Below, one piece after another: positions 46,311 to 54,555 of a stretch of 64,000 bases of DNA. The notes under the pieces were generated by a model. That model had not been told where the DNA came from. It was given only the letters and a program-made list of their open reading frames with translations, and searched no databases. The translations under genes and the position numbers were made by a program. Source of the DNA: Bacteroidaceae bacterium (GTDB taxonomy: Bacteria > Bacteroidota > Bacteroidia > Bacteroidales > Bacteroidaceae); NCBI GenBank assembly GCA_017503065.1, contig JAFVTT010000027.1, positions 9,991 to 73,990 of the forward strand, read 5' to 3'. Numbering within the stretch: position 1 is the first letter of the stretch; every line of letters begins with the position of its first letter.

Positions 46311-47164
46311 TTCTTTGCAAGGTATTTGGCAATGAGATTTAATGTTAGTACGAAGAGGAGCAGAAAAAGGGAGGCTCCCCAGATGAGTTCCTGCAGGTTG
46401 GGGTCATTGAAGAACTCCCATATGAGCAGGGGTACGGCCGAGATGGGTTTGTCCACCGACCAGCGTATCAGCGAGCATCCGAGGGCAGTGAACATGAGGG
46501 GTGCCGTTTCGCCTATGACACGGGAGATGGCAAGCAGCACGCCGGTGAAGATGCCTCCGAAGGCTGCCGGCAACTGCACCCTCAGCATTACGCGTGCATT
46601 GTTTCCTCCCAGGGCCAGGCCTGCCTCCTTGAGCGATGCGGGGAGTATCTTCAGCGTTTCCTCGGTGGAGCGTATGATGAGCGGAAGCATCATTATGAAG
46701 AGTGCCACGCTGCCGGCTATGGCCGAGTAGCCCTTCATGGGAACCACCACCCAGATGTAAGTGATGATGCCTATGATGACCGACGGCGTGCCCTGCAGGA
46801 GGTCGGTAAGGTAACTCACCGTCTGCGCAAAGCGGCTTTTCTGGTTCTCTGCCAGGAAGGCACCGCACAGGATGCCGGTGGGAACGGCAAACAGTACGGC
46901 CATGCCCAGCATTATCATTGTTCCTATGATACCGTTGGCAATGCCTCCCGGGATAGGTTCTCCTGCCTCTATGGCCTTCATGGCCCTGTAGGCGGTGGGG
47001 GTGGCTTCCGTAAAGAACGACCACGAAAACTGGTCATATCCGCGCAACAGCACCTCCCCCAGGATGGCCAGCAGGGGAACTGCCGTCAGTGCGGCCAGCA
47101 GGCATACCGCCCACGTCATAAGCCTGTCCTTCAGCAGGCGGTTTTTTGTGTTCAGTGTAGTCAT
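46298..47164 (-). CDS. pstA: Phosphate ABC transporter permease PstA
   Basis: A 288-residue inner-membrane permease with six hydrophobic segments and the EAA-type loop AGLALGGNNARVMLRVQLPAAFGGIFTGVLLAISRVIGETAPLMF (about 185-230, conserved part GETAPL). Operates as a heterodimer with PstC. Located between pstC (3 bp upstream) and pstB. Confidence 0.94.
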   Translation of the reverse strand: MTTLNTKNRLLKDRLMTWAVCLLAALTAVPLLAILGEVLLRGYDQFSWSFFTEATPTAYRAMKAIEAGEPIPGGIANGIIGTMIMLGMAVLFAVPTGILCGAFLAENQKSRFAQTVSYLTDLLQGTPSVIIGIITYIWVVVPMKGYSAIAGSVALFIMMLPLIIRSTEETLKILPASLKEAGLALGGNNARVMLRVQLPAAFGGIFTGVLLAISRVIGETAPLMFTALGCSLIRWSVDKPISAVPLLIWEFFNDPNLQELIWGASLFLLLFVLTLNLIAKYLAKKWNQ

Positions 47165-47167
47165 AAT

Positions 47168-48025
47168 CTAAGATATTCTTGCTCGTTTGATCATAATCTT
47201 GCCCACCATGTTTATAAGGGCGGTGATAAGGAACAGGACAAGTCCTATGGCAATGAGCGAGGACAGGCGCAGGTCGCTGGCCTCTCCGAACTGGTTGGCT
47301 ATGACGGATGCCATGGAATTGCCCGTGGAGGTGATGGATTCGGGGATGTTGTTGGTATTGCCTATGAGCATGGTCACGGTCATTGTCTCGCCCAAAGCGC
47401 GTCCTATGGCCAGCACGTAAGATGAGAATATGCCCGAACCTGCCACGGGGAAGACTACCTTGCGCACCACCTCGGCATGCGTGGCGCCAAGACTGTATGC
47501 ACCCTCCTTCAGGTCGTTGGGCACCATCTTTATGAACTCGGCACTGAGCGACGAGGCGTATGGTATGATCATGATGGCCAGCACCAGCGAGGCGGTAAGG
47601 ATGCCCGACCCCTGCTCGGAGATGTCCAGCGCCATGATGACGGGGCGCAGGGTGTAGAATCCCCAAAGGCCGTAGATGATGGAGGGGATGCCTGCCAGCA
47701 GGTCGGTAACGGTGCCCAGTACGGCAGCCACCCGCGTGTCCCTGAAATACTCTCCCACGAACAGCGCCACGGGCAGGGAGAAGGGGATGCAGAAGGCGAG
47801 TGCCAGCAGGGTTGTCATCAGCGTGCCCGTGATGAAGGGCAAGGCACCGTATTGTTCGGCTCCATCGGTATAACTCCACTCGGAGGAAGTGAGGAAACGG
47901 AAGAAGCCGAAATACTCGAAAGCCTCGTAAGCGTCAGTGACGAGGGCGTAAACCACGCCCCCGCACACTACAGGTACTACCAATGCCGCTATAAAAAGGA
48001 ATCCTCTGTATAGTTTGTCATTCAT
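47168..48025 (-). CDS. pstC: Phosphate ABC transporter permease PstC
   Basis: A 285-residue permease with six hydrophobic segments, the loop EGAYSLGATHAEVVRKVVFPVAGSGIFSSYVLAIGRALGETMTVTML (about 172-218, with GRALGETM the family hallmark). Somewhat shorter at the N-terminus than the enterobacterial protein. Thirteen base pairs downstream of pstS. Confidence 0.94.
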   Translation of the reverse strand: MNDKLYRGFLFIAALVVPVVCGGVVYALVTDAYEAFEYFGFFRFLTSSEWSYTDGAEQYGALPFITGTLMTTLLALAFCIPFSLPVALFVGEYFRDTRVAAVLGTVTDLLAGIPSIIYGLWGFYTLRPVIMALDISEQGSGILTASLVLAIMIIPYASSLSAEFIKMVPNDLKEGAYSLGATHAEVVRKVVFPVAGSGIFSSYVLAIGRALGETMTVTMLIGNTNNIPESITSTGNSMASVIANQFGEASDLRLSSLIAIGLVLFLITALINMVGKIMIKRARIS

Positions 48026-48038
48026 AGTTTCATGATTG

Positions 48039-49097
48039 TTACAGTATTGTCATTCCGTCATAGGTAACCGTCTGCAGGTTCTTCATGCTCTGCTCTCTGG
48101 CCTTTTCCGGAAGGGGTGCATAGTGCACCTCGGGGGCAATGCCCTGTGCCTCGTCGGAGAGTATGTAATTCAGCAGGTCCATGGTGGCAAGCGCCTGCTC
48201 CTTGGTACGGTCGGAATAGTTCTGCTCCTTGTAGATAATCATCCACGTGAATGTGGAGATGGGGTATGCACCTGCCGCATCGGCATTGGTGATGGAGCAA
48301 CGGGTATCTGCCGGTATCTCGCCAGAGGCTGCGGCGGAAATGCTTTCTGCAGAAGGCTCTACAAACTCACCCTGCATGTTCTGTATCTTGGCATAGGCTA
48401 TCTTCTGTGCAAAGGCATACTCGGAACCAACATAACCGATGGAGTTCTTTGTCTGCTTGATGATACCTGCCACGCCGGGATTGCCCTTGGCCGCCTGGCC
48501 TGAGGGGAAGTTGACGGATTTGCCCGTACCGAACTTCTCTTTCCACATGGGGCTTGCCTTCGTGAGATAGTCGGTGAACACAAAGGTGGTGCCGGAACCG
48601 TCAGAGCGGAAAACGGGGATGATTGCCTCCTCGGGCAGTGCTATGCCGGGGTTCAGCGCCGCCAGACGCTCATCATTCCACATCTTTATATTGCCGGCAA
48701 AAATATCGGCAATCACCTCGCCTGAAAGGTTGAGTTCGCCCACTCCATCAAGATTGTAGGCAAGAACCACCGCACCCATGCATGTGGGCACGTGAATCAC
48801 CTCGGGCATATCTGCCATCTCCTTGTCGGACAGAAAAGCATCGCTGCCTGCAAAGTCCACGATCTTGTCGCGCAGGTTGCGCACTCCGCCACCCGAACCT
48901 ATGCCACCGTATGCCACGGCATCGCCGTTGACCTGGGCAAACTGCTCGAACACCACATTGTAGAAAGGCAGGGGGAAGGTGGCACCTGCACCGGAAAGTT
49001 CCTGTGCCTCACGTCCACCGGCAGAGGTATTGCCTCCGCATGATGCCACCACCATGGCAAGCAGCATCATTACAACTGAAAATACATTCTTTTTCAT
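48039..49097 (-). CDS. pstS: Phosphate-binding lipoprotein PstS
   Basis: The substrate-binding component of the Pst importer. A 352-residue lipoprotein (lipobox MVVASC, Cys about 20). The mature domain begins with ELSGAGATFPLPFYNVVFEQF and contains GIGSGGGVRNL and FAGSDAFLSDKEM and RSDGSGTTFVFTDYL, which are the phosphate-contact loops of the family. Second gene of the operon, 29 bp after the porin gene. Confidence 0.94.
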   Translation of the reverse strand: MKKNVFSVVMMLLAMVVASCGGNTSAGGREAQELSGAGATFPLPFYNVVFEQFAQVNGDAVAYGGIGSGGGVRNLRDKIVDFAGSDAFLSDKEMADMPEVIHVPTCMGAVVLAYNLDGVGELNLSGEVIADIFAGNIKMWNDERLAALNPGIALPEEAIIPVFRSDGSGTTFVFTDYLTKASPMWKEKFGTGKSVNFPSGQAAKGNPGVAGIIKQTKNSIGYVGSEYAFAQKIAYAKIQNMQGEFVEPSAESISAAASGEIPADTRCSITNADAAGAYPISTFTWMIIYKEQNYSDRTKEQALATMDLLNYILSDEAQGIAPEVHYAPLPEKAREQSMKNLQTVTYDGMTIL

Positions 49098-49126
49098 CTG
49101 TTTAATCTTTGTTTATGTATTAGACA

Positions 49127-50110
49127 TCAGATACCGAAGTAGCAACTTACGTATGCCGAATAGCGGTTGTCCGCACCGTCGGCCTTGAGCATGCTCATGC
49201 GGAAGTTGGGAGCCACCTTTATGTACTTCCATATCTTGAACTGCGCGCCCAGGATGGCGGCCGACTCGTCCTTGCTGACGTTCCACTTGTCCTTGGAATA
49301 GACATCGTCGAAACGTGCATAGAGGTCCACGTACTTGGAGAGTTTTGCAGAGGCAAACACCGAATAGCCGTACTGGTCGGCATCCTGCTTGTAGGAGGCG
49401 TTCCACATGTGGTTGTACTCAGCACCCACGGTGAACTTCTCCGTCTTGTAACCCATGAAGGCGGCCATGTTCACGATGTTCTTCTTGCCATCCTCGGCGG
49501 CTTCGTTCAAGCCTCCGTACAGGCGAATCTGGAAACCTTTCACCGGTGTCAGTGTCACGCCAAGACCATAGTTGAAACCGTCGTTCACCTGAATCTTCTT
49601 GTATCCCTCGCCGTTCACTATGATGGCGTCGGCAGAAATCCAGTCGGCGAACTTGTAGGATGCAGACAAACCGAGGTCGGCACTGCTTCCGAACTTATAC
49701 TGGTCCTGGAAGGACTTCATGATATAGCGGTAGCCCCAGAACTTTTCCTGGAAGTTGAACTGAGTGGTGGAGATGAGACCGCCGTTCAGTGTCAACTTGT
49801 TCTTCTTCCACGAAACCATAGCATTCTTGATGTACACGATGCGATGATAGTCGTCCACCTTGGAGGACTTGCCTATGTCCACCACACCCTTCACGGAAAG
49901 TCCCTTGCCGAAATTGTGCTCGTAGCCAAGGTAACTTCTGTCCAACTCGAAACCGCGGTCGTCATTGTCAGCACCGAAACCCGTGTGCAGATTGGTGAAG
50001 ACCTGCAGAATCACTTTGCCTTTCGGCTCCTCTTTCACTTTGGTATCCTGGGCCTGTGCCACGATACCCATGCCGGCCAATGCCAGGGCAATAAACATTT
50101 TTTTCATCAT
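49127..50110 (-). CDS. Outer-membrane porin of the phosphate operon
   Basis: A 327-residue protein with a cleavable signal peptide (about 1-20, ending AQAQ) and a beta-barrel-like sequence with alternating hydrophobic residues ending in aromatic SYVSCYFGI. Similar to the OprO/OprP-like phosphate-selective porins that Bacteroidetes place before pstS. First gene of a five-gene phosphate operon and next to the PhoB-type regulator; this context makes phosphate uptake across the outer membrane the likely role. Selectivity is inferred from context. Confidence 0.8.
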   Translation of the reverse strand: MMKKMFIALALAGMGIVAQAQDTKVKEEPKGKVILQVFTNLHTGFGADNDDRGFELDRSYLGYEHNFGKGLSVKGVVDIGKSSKVDDYHRIVYIKNAMVSWKKNKLTLNGGLISTTQFNFQEKFWGYRYIMKSFQDQYKFGSSADLGLSASYKFADWISADAIIVNGEGYKKIQVNDGFNYGLGVTLTPVKGFQIRLYGGLNEAAEDGKKNIVNMAAFMGYKTEKFTVGAEYNHMWNASYKQDADQYGYSVFASAKLSKYVDLYARFDDVYSKDKWNVSKDESAAILGAQFKIWKYIKVAPNFRMSMLKADGADNRYSAYVSCYFGI

Positions 50111-50138
50111 ATTGTTCTGTCCTTTTGTTTGGACACCG

Positions 50139-50174
50139 CAAAAGTAGGGGTATAATGTTTCAATATTGTTTCAA
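50139..50174 (-). promoter_or_regulatory. Pho-box-like promoter of the phosphate operon
   Basis: On the minus strand TTGAAAC-AATA-TTGAAAC-ATTA: two 7-bp direct repeats (50168-50174 and 50157-50163) with 4-bp AT spacers, i.e. an 11-bp period, exactly the layout of a PhoB box. It ends 11 bp upstream of the -7 element TACTTTTG (50139-50146) and takes the place of the -33 element, as at activator-dependent Pho promoters. Confidence 0.7.
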
Positions 50175-50194
50175 AAAAGTTAGGCTTTGGTTAA

Positions 50195-50243
50195 AACCCA
50201 AATCGGCCATTAGACTGTTATGCGCTAATGACCGATTTGGGTT
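50195..50243. repeat. AACCCAAATCGG hairpin element, compact copy
   Basis: Arms AACCCAAATCGGCCATTAG (50195-50213) and CTAATGACCGATTTGGGTT (50225-50243) pair with one mismatch around an 11-nt loop. Same element as 16876-17042, without the extra 118 bp. It lies in the divergent promoter region between the porin gene and the regulator. Confidence 0.8.
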
Positions 50244-50323
50244 TATAGCGACACAGGCACACGGTATATGTTACATTTTTATTAAATCTCCCGGCAGATG
50301 GCGCAAGGTATGCTTTTTATCAC

Positions 50324-50331
50324 TATTTTTG
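50324..50331 (+). promoter_or_regulatory. Response regulator promoter -7 element
   Basis: TATTTTTG matches TAnnTTTG, 38 bp upstream of the regulator start. No Pho-box-like repeat is seen in front of it. Confidence 0.5.
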
Positions 50332-50369
50332 CACCGTGATAGCATTGTATATATAAATAAGGTACGGGC

Positions 50370-51065
50370 ATGACAACAAAGCGCATACTGATAGTGGACG
50401 ACGAGGAGACGTTGTGCGAGGTGCTGAAACTGAACCTGGAGAACGAGGGCTATGACGTGGACACGGCCTTCAGTGCCGAACAGGCCATGACCTACAACCT
50501 GAAGTCCTATTCGGTTGTCCTGCTGGATATTATGATGGGCGAGATAAGCGGGATAAGGATGGCCAAGATGATGAAGGCGGATGTCTCCACGGCAGACATA
50601 CCCATAATCTTCTGCACGGCACGTGACACTGAGGACGACATGGTAATGGGGCTTAACCTGGGGGCGGACGACTATATCGTCAAGCCCTATACCATACGCA
50701 ACGTGATTGCACGCATCAGAAGCGTGCTCAGACGTACGTCAGGGCACAAGACGCCACAGGTGCAAACGAAGACAAACACCCTTGTGGTGGAGGGCCTGCA
50801 CCTCGACCTGGAGTTCAAGCGTTGCCTGGTGGACGGCACCGAGGTGAAACTGACCAGAAAGGAATTCGAGTTGCTTGCCTACCTCATCTCCCACCGCGGG
50901 CGTGTGTGCAGTAGGGAGCAGATCCTGAGCCGCGTGTGGAGCGACGAGGTGGTGGTGCTCGACCGCACCATTGACGTCAACATCACCAGATTGCGCTCCA
51001 AGATAGGTCCCTATGGGGCATACATCGTCACCAAATCAGGTTATGGCTATGGCTTCCGCGATTAG
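50370..51065 (+). CDS. OmpR/PhoB-type response regulator
   Basis: A 231-residue regulator: receiver domain (1-120) with DDE at 10-12, phosphoacceptor Asp 53 (VVLLDIMMGEISG) and Lys in YIVKPYT; C-terminal winged helix (about 135-231) with RKEFELLAYLISHRGRVCSREQIL and VDVNITRLRSKIG. Divergent from the phosphate operon, and the repeat in front of that operon looks like a PhoB site, so I read it as the PhoB equivalent. A sensor kinase follows with overlap. Confidence 0.9.
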   Translation: MTTKRILIVDDEETLCEVLKLNLENEGYDVDTAFSAEQAMTYNLKSYSVVLLDIMMGEISGIRMAKMMKADVSTADIPIIFCTARDTEDDMVMGLNLGADDYIVKPYTIRNVIARIRSVLRRTSGHKTPQVQTKTNTLVVEGLHLDLEFKRCLVDGTEVKLTRKEFELLAYLISHRGRVCSREQILSRVWSDEVVVLDRTIDVNITRLRSKIGPYGAYIVTKSGYGYGFRD

Positions 51066-52497
51066 ATTTTCCTACCATAGGCGGCTCTTCCTGATGCTGC
51101 TCTCCTTTTCATGGACGATAATCCTCCTGTCCATAGGGTTCCAGTACATGAGGGAGAAGCAGTACAAGTCCGACTTCCTCAGCGCTCAACTCCAGCAGTA
51201 CAACCGCCACCTGCTTGAAACCGTGGAGGAGGGCCTGCCCTACGAGGAGTACATCGCCCAGCACGAAAAACCGTTCGACAACCTGCGCGTATCCATAATA
51301 ACCCTGTCGGGGGCGGTGGTGTACGACAACATGATTCCCCTGGATTCGCTGGACAACCACATCGGGCGTCCCGAGATAGCGGAGGCATACAAGCACGGCA
51401 GCGCCTACCACATCGGGCGCCAGTCGGCAAGCGACGGACGCGAGTACTTCTACTCCGCCACACGCGGCCAACGTGTCATCGTGCGCACGGCCATACCATA
51501 TTCCGCCACACTGAAGGAAATGCTCAGCGCCGATATGACCTTCCTTGGCGTGATGATAACCATAAGCCTCATCATGAGCATAATAGCCTACTTCACCACC
51601 CGACCTCTGGGCAAGACCATAGAACGCCTGAACCGCTTTGCCGCCAAGGCTGAGCGTGGCGAGGCCTTCGACGAGGGGGAAGCCTTCCCCAACGACGAGT
51701 TAGGTTCCATCTCCAAGCATATCGTCAGGCTCTACACACGCTTGCAACAGACCATCAGGGACAGGGATCTGGCACATGAATCTGCTATGCGCGAGGAGCA
51801 GGAGAAGATACGCATAAAACGCCAACTGACCAACAACATCAACCACGAACTGAAAACCCCCATAGCCTCCATACAGGTGTGCCTGGAAACACTGCTCTCC
51901 GGCATCAGCCTCACGGAAGAGAAACGTCAGGAACTTATCGGAAGATGCTACACCCACAACGAGCGTCTGCGCCGCCTGCTGGCAGACGTAGCGCTGATTA
52001 CCCGCATGGAGGACGGAAGCCAACTCATCGGTTCCGAACCCGTGGTGCTGAACGACATCATAAGCGAGATAGCGGAGGAACTGGAAATCCTTCCGGAGGA
52101 GGAAAGCATGCAACTGCATAGCAACCTCGACACCCCCGTGACGATAAACGGCAATCCCTCGCTGATAGGTTCCATCTTCCGGAACCTCACGGAGAATGCC
52201 ATAGCCTACTCGGGAGGCAGGAACATATACATCACGCTCATGGAAAAGACAGAGGACAGTTGCGCCATACGCTTTGAGGACGACGGCACGGGTGTGGGCG
52301 AGGAACATCTGCCGCGCCTCTTCGAGCGCTTCTACCGCATAGACAAGGGCCGTTCCCGCAACATGGGAGGGACAGGCCTGGGCCTGGCCATAGTAAAGCA
52401 TGCCGTCCTCTTCCACGGCGGAAACATAACCGCCAGCAACCGCAAGGAGGGAGGCCTGAGGTTTGACATCCAACTGAAAAGCATCGGCAAACAATAA
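51049..52497 (+). CDS. Sensor histidine kinase (PhoR-like)
   Basis: About 482 residues with the ATG at 51049, which overlaps the regulator stop by 17 bp; an ATG at 51043 is equally possible. Membrane helix near residues 9-28, extracytoplasmic sensor region, second helix (about 155-180), HAMP, then the phospho-accepting His 266 in NHELKTPIASIQ. ATPase boxes: FRNLTENAIAYSGG (N), FEDDGTGVGEEHLPRLFERFYRID (G1/F) and GGTGLGLAIVKHAV (G2). Likely senses phosphate status, from context only. Confidence 0.9.
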   Translation: MASAIRFSYHRRLFLMLLSFSWTIILLSIGFQYMREKQYKSDFLSAQLQQYNRHLLETVEEGLPYEEYIAQHEKPFDNLRVSIITLSGAVVYDNMIPLDSLDNHIGRPEIAEAYKHGSAYHIGRQSASDGREYFYSATRGQRVIVRTAIPYSATLKEMLSADMTFLGVMITISLIMSIIAYFTTRPLGKTIERLNRFAAKAERGEAFDEGEAFPNDELGSISKHIVRLYTRLQQTIRDRDLAHESAMREEQEKIRIKRQLTNNINHELKTPIASIQVCLETLLSGISLTEEKRQELIGRCYTHNERLRRLLADVALITRMEDGSQLIGSEPVVLNDIISEIAEELEILPEEESMQLHSNLDTPVTINGNPSLIGSIFRNLTENAIAYSGGRNIYITLMEKTEDSCAIRFEDDGTGVGEEHLPRLFERFYRIDKGRSRNMGGTGLGLAIVKHAVLFHGGNITASNRKEGGLRFDIQLKSIGKQ

Positions 52498-52762
52498 CCG
52501 CCACGCAAACGTATTCCGCAAGTTTACCGCCCACCAAACGATAATTTCCTTAAGGGCTTAATATGATATTATTGAACCCAGCCTGTTTAGTTGGGGGGTA
52601 TTAGAAAAGCCAATCTGCCTCGCCATTCAGATGTACATTCCATTGGTAATAAAGATAAACCCGAATCGGGTTTAATCAGAACTACACTATGCAAAAGTTA
52701 CAAGAACGATACGTATAAGCAAAAACAGCACTTCCTATAAAATAAATCCAATATTGTGGAGT

Positions 52763-52828
52763 ATTGTACCAAGCATTGCGTAGCATTGTACTAAATGTTA
52801 AGTATAATTGTACTCAGTATTGGGTACA
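52763..52828 (+). repeat. Three 22-bp direct iterons (ATTGTAC type)
   Basis: ATTGTAC begins at 52763, 52785 and 52807, exactly 22 bp apart; within each unit a weaker second half (ATTGCGTA, TGTTAAGTA, ATTGGGTA) starts 10-12 bp later. A half unit (ATTGTGGAGT) precedes the first, and one more ATTGTAC lies at 52890-52896 at the orphan promoter. Confidence 0.75.
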
Positions 52829-52890
52829 ATTATATAAACATGTATTTCACATATTTATTTCCTTGTCTTAATACTTTTAGTAAGCGTACA

Positions 52891-52919
52891 TTGTACTTTA
52901 GCACAAAAGACTATTTTTG
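52891..52919 (+). promoter_or_regulatory. Orphan promoter
   Basis: TTG (52891-52893), 18 bp, TATTTTTG (52912-52919). No open reading frame of substance starts within the next 500 bp, so it may drive a non-coding RNA or be the leftover promoter of a lost gene. Confidence 0.4.
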
Positions 52920-53126
52920 CCCCTTTCCTCTATTGTCAAAAATAATTGCTTGAAGGAACGGTATCATAAATCATGAATCATGAAATAGTATGATGATAAG
53001 CATGATTTCTACTTTTGAGAGGGATGAATCCTAATGACAAGAACGCTTCCCCGTGTTCCTTAGTGTATATCTCAATGTAGTGACGCTGCGTGCAGCGTCC
53101 GTTTTGTTTGTCGTTCTCGGACGCTG

Positions 53127-53218
53127 CACTCACTTATTCGTAACATTGACCTGTCGGCCTACGGTTCGTCGGTTATTCGCCTTCGCTCATCAAGCTACGC
53201 AAGTCGGGAATAAAAGTT
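53127..53218 (+). repeat. Promoter-repeat, solitary degenerate copy
   Basis: CTCACTTATTCGTAACATTG, then ACCTGTCGGCCTA, and at the end CGGGAATAAAA: the same start and end blocks as the units upstream of metK. Here TACCTTTG has become TAACATTG. The relic regulator sequence begins immediately after it. Confidence 0.65.
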
Positions 53219-53289
53219 TACCAAAATTGCGATTCTTCAGGCAATTTAGGCTAATACGCAAGGCAACCGTGAGTATTGTCATGCTCTAA
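53215..53289 (+). pseudogene. Relic C-terminus of a second TPR/HTH regulator
   Basis: The sequence reads KVYQNCDSSGN and, after a one-base frame change, FRLIRKATVSIVML then a stop. The intact regulator at 54556-56208 ends KVYKKDGSSSDFDHLVRRTMSVALF (two blocks, stop at the same place). The bases after both stops (TCTAAGAT..TGATAAACA) also match. This is therefore the tail of a decayed duplicate. Confidence 0.7.
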
Positions 53290-53317
53290 GATATTGATAA
53301 ACAGATGGTAACGCAAC

Positions 53318-53334
53318 GGCAATTCTTGGCAACT
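53318..53334 (+). promoter_or_regulatory. Candidate operator, acyltransferase copy
   Basis: GGCAATT-ctt-GGCAACT, two half-sites with 10-bp period, 41 bp upstream of TAATTTTG (53376-53383). Same pair and spacing as at 54484-54500 and 56237-56253. Confidence 0.6.
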
Positions 53335-53375
53335 AAAACAATAGAGGTAATGCAGATGTTTTTTATATAATTCAA

Positions 53376-53383
53376 TAATTTTG
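53376..53383 (+). promoter_or_regulatory. Acyltransferase promoter -7 element (duplicated promoter)
   Basis: TAATTTTG. The surrounding 160 bp are homologous to the BspA-like gene's promoter at 56205-56360. After it the relic start ATG AAA TAG TTG TTG TTC TTA (53408 on) parallels ATG AAA AAG TTG TTA TTC TTA of that gene, with a stop at codon 3. Confidence 0.6.
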
Positions 53384-53438
53384 CATCGGTAACTGAAAAC
53401 TTATATTATGAAATAGTTGTTGTTCTTACTGGTGACTA

Positions 53439-54380
53439 ATGAAGAAATATATATTACAGTTGGACTATTTGAAAAGCATCTTTATCATTTTGATGATTTT
53501 ATTTCATTTGGTTTATATTGGTGATACTTATCCTTATTTGAAGAAGGTCGTTTATACATTCCACATGCCTATCTTTCTTGTACTTTCAGGTTACTTGTCA
53601 AGGACAGACAAGAGTATAAAACAATTCACTGTGAATTTTTGGTGGCTTTTCCTGCCATATTCCATTATGGAGTTTGGGTATGTCCTTGTTGCCTCTATTA
53701 TACCTGTCAGAGAACAAATTGGTGATTTGAGTATCGTCAATATTATTAGAACGATTCTAATAGAACCAGTCGGTCCGTATTGGTATTTGCACACATTGCT
53801 GTTGTGCAGAACAGTACATTTTACCATTGTCAGATTGTTTCAACGAAAAGTGGATGATTTTGGACTTCTGATTATTCTCGGACTTTGTTTTTGGGGAATC
53901 TCGCAAGTTGCCGGTCTTATCGTATTCTCTTATTCAATGTTCTTTTGGGTTGGTGTTAGTTTGCGTGTTTTAAACTTTGATTTCCTAACATGGTTTTCTC
54001 CTTCTGCATGGAGTGTCGTTCCTTTAGTTGTTCTTTGCTGTTCCCCGGAAAACATAGGCGGATTTAATTTGGCTGGATGTGCCATCGTCTACTTAATGGT
54101 TAGTTTTTTGCTTTGGGCATACACCATTCTGCCTTCGTCGGTTGTAAGGGTCTGCATGCATGTTGGCAAAAACACTTTGTGCCTGTTGCTGTTTTCTCCT
54201 ATTTTTACCATGCTTTCCCGAATGTATCTGCCGCTATTTATGTTTGAACCAACGGGCATTTGCTTTGCTTCGTTTACGATTGTGTTTACTATTGCCGGTT
54301 GTTTTGCTATTACTTGGTGTATGGATAAACTTAAGATTTCCCCTTGTTTTTTTGGACAGAAAAAGATGTTGAAGATTTAG
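53439..54380 (+). CDS. Membrane acyltransferase (acyltransferase 3 family)
   Basis: A 313-residue integral membrane protein, slightly shorter than usual for the family, with about nine or ten hydrophobic segments. The N-terminus LDYLKSIFIILMILFHLVYIG carries the conserved His of O-acyltransferases, and VVYTFHMPIFLVLSGYLSR is the second family block. It probably transfers an acetyl or similar group onto a surface sugar. Clearly AT-rich compared with neighbours outside the island, suggesting acquisition by transfer. It sits behind a duplicated operator/promoter with the regulator gene downstream. Confidence 0.82.
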   Translation: MKKYILQLDYLKSIFIILMILFHLVYIGDTYPYLKKVVYTFHMPIFLVLSGYLSRTDKSIKQFTVNFWWLFLPYSIMEFGYVLVASIIPVREQIGDLSIVNIIRTILIEPVGPYWYLHTLLLCRTVHFTIVRLFQRKVDDFGLLIILGLCFWGISQVAGLIVFSYSMFFWVGVSLRVLNFDFLTWFSPSAWSVVPLVVLCCSPENIGGFNLAGCAIVYLMVSFLLWAYTILPSSVVRVCMHVGKNTLCLLLFSPIFTMLSRMYLPLFMFEPTGICFASFTIVFTIAGCFAITWCMDKLKISPCFFGQKKMLKI

Positions 54381-54483
54381 AATAATCAAATAAAACCATT
54401 AAACTATGCACGCAATTATATAGCGGCATCAGAATCTTATATGCTTAAAAGATAACAGTTTAAACCCTCAAGAAACTTAGATT

Positions 54484-54548
54484 GGCAACTTCTGGCAACT
54501 ATTTCAGAGCCTATATTCAATCTGTTGGCAATTTTTTGTATAACTTTG
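54484..54548 (+). promoter_or_regulatory. Operator and promoter of the TPR/HTH regulator
   Basis: GGCAACT-tct-GGCAACT (54484-54500), a perfect direct repeat with 10-bp period, 40 bp upstream of TAACTTTG (54541-54548), which lies just 7 bp before the ATG. Suggests autoregulation. Confidence 0.6.
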
Positions 54549-54555
54549 CCATGTC

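Larger units (their letters stand above)
52498..53438. other. AT-rich intergenic region with iterons, orphan promoter and gene relics
   Basis: No intact gene. Contents in order: a palindrome AAACCC-GAA-TCGGGTTT region at about 52656-52672; three 22-bp iterons (52763-52828); a promoter TTG...TATTTTTG (52891-52919) with no gene behind it; direct repeats ATCATGA near 52975; palindrome GACGCTGC-gt-GCAGCGTC (53082-53099) with a third GACGCTGC at 53120; a copy of the promoter-repeat (53127-53218); the relic tail of a regulator gene (53215-53289); and an operator plus promoter in front of the acyltransferase. Confidence 0.6.

Noticed and set aside
53053..53289. A 78-codon plus-strand frame before the acyltransferase
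   Set aside because: It strings together a palindrome, a dispersed repeat and the relic tail of a regulator; better explained as a pseudogene end than as a gene.
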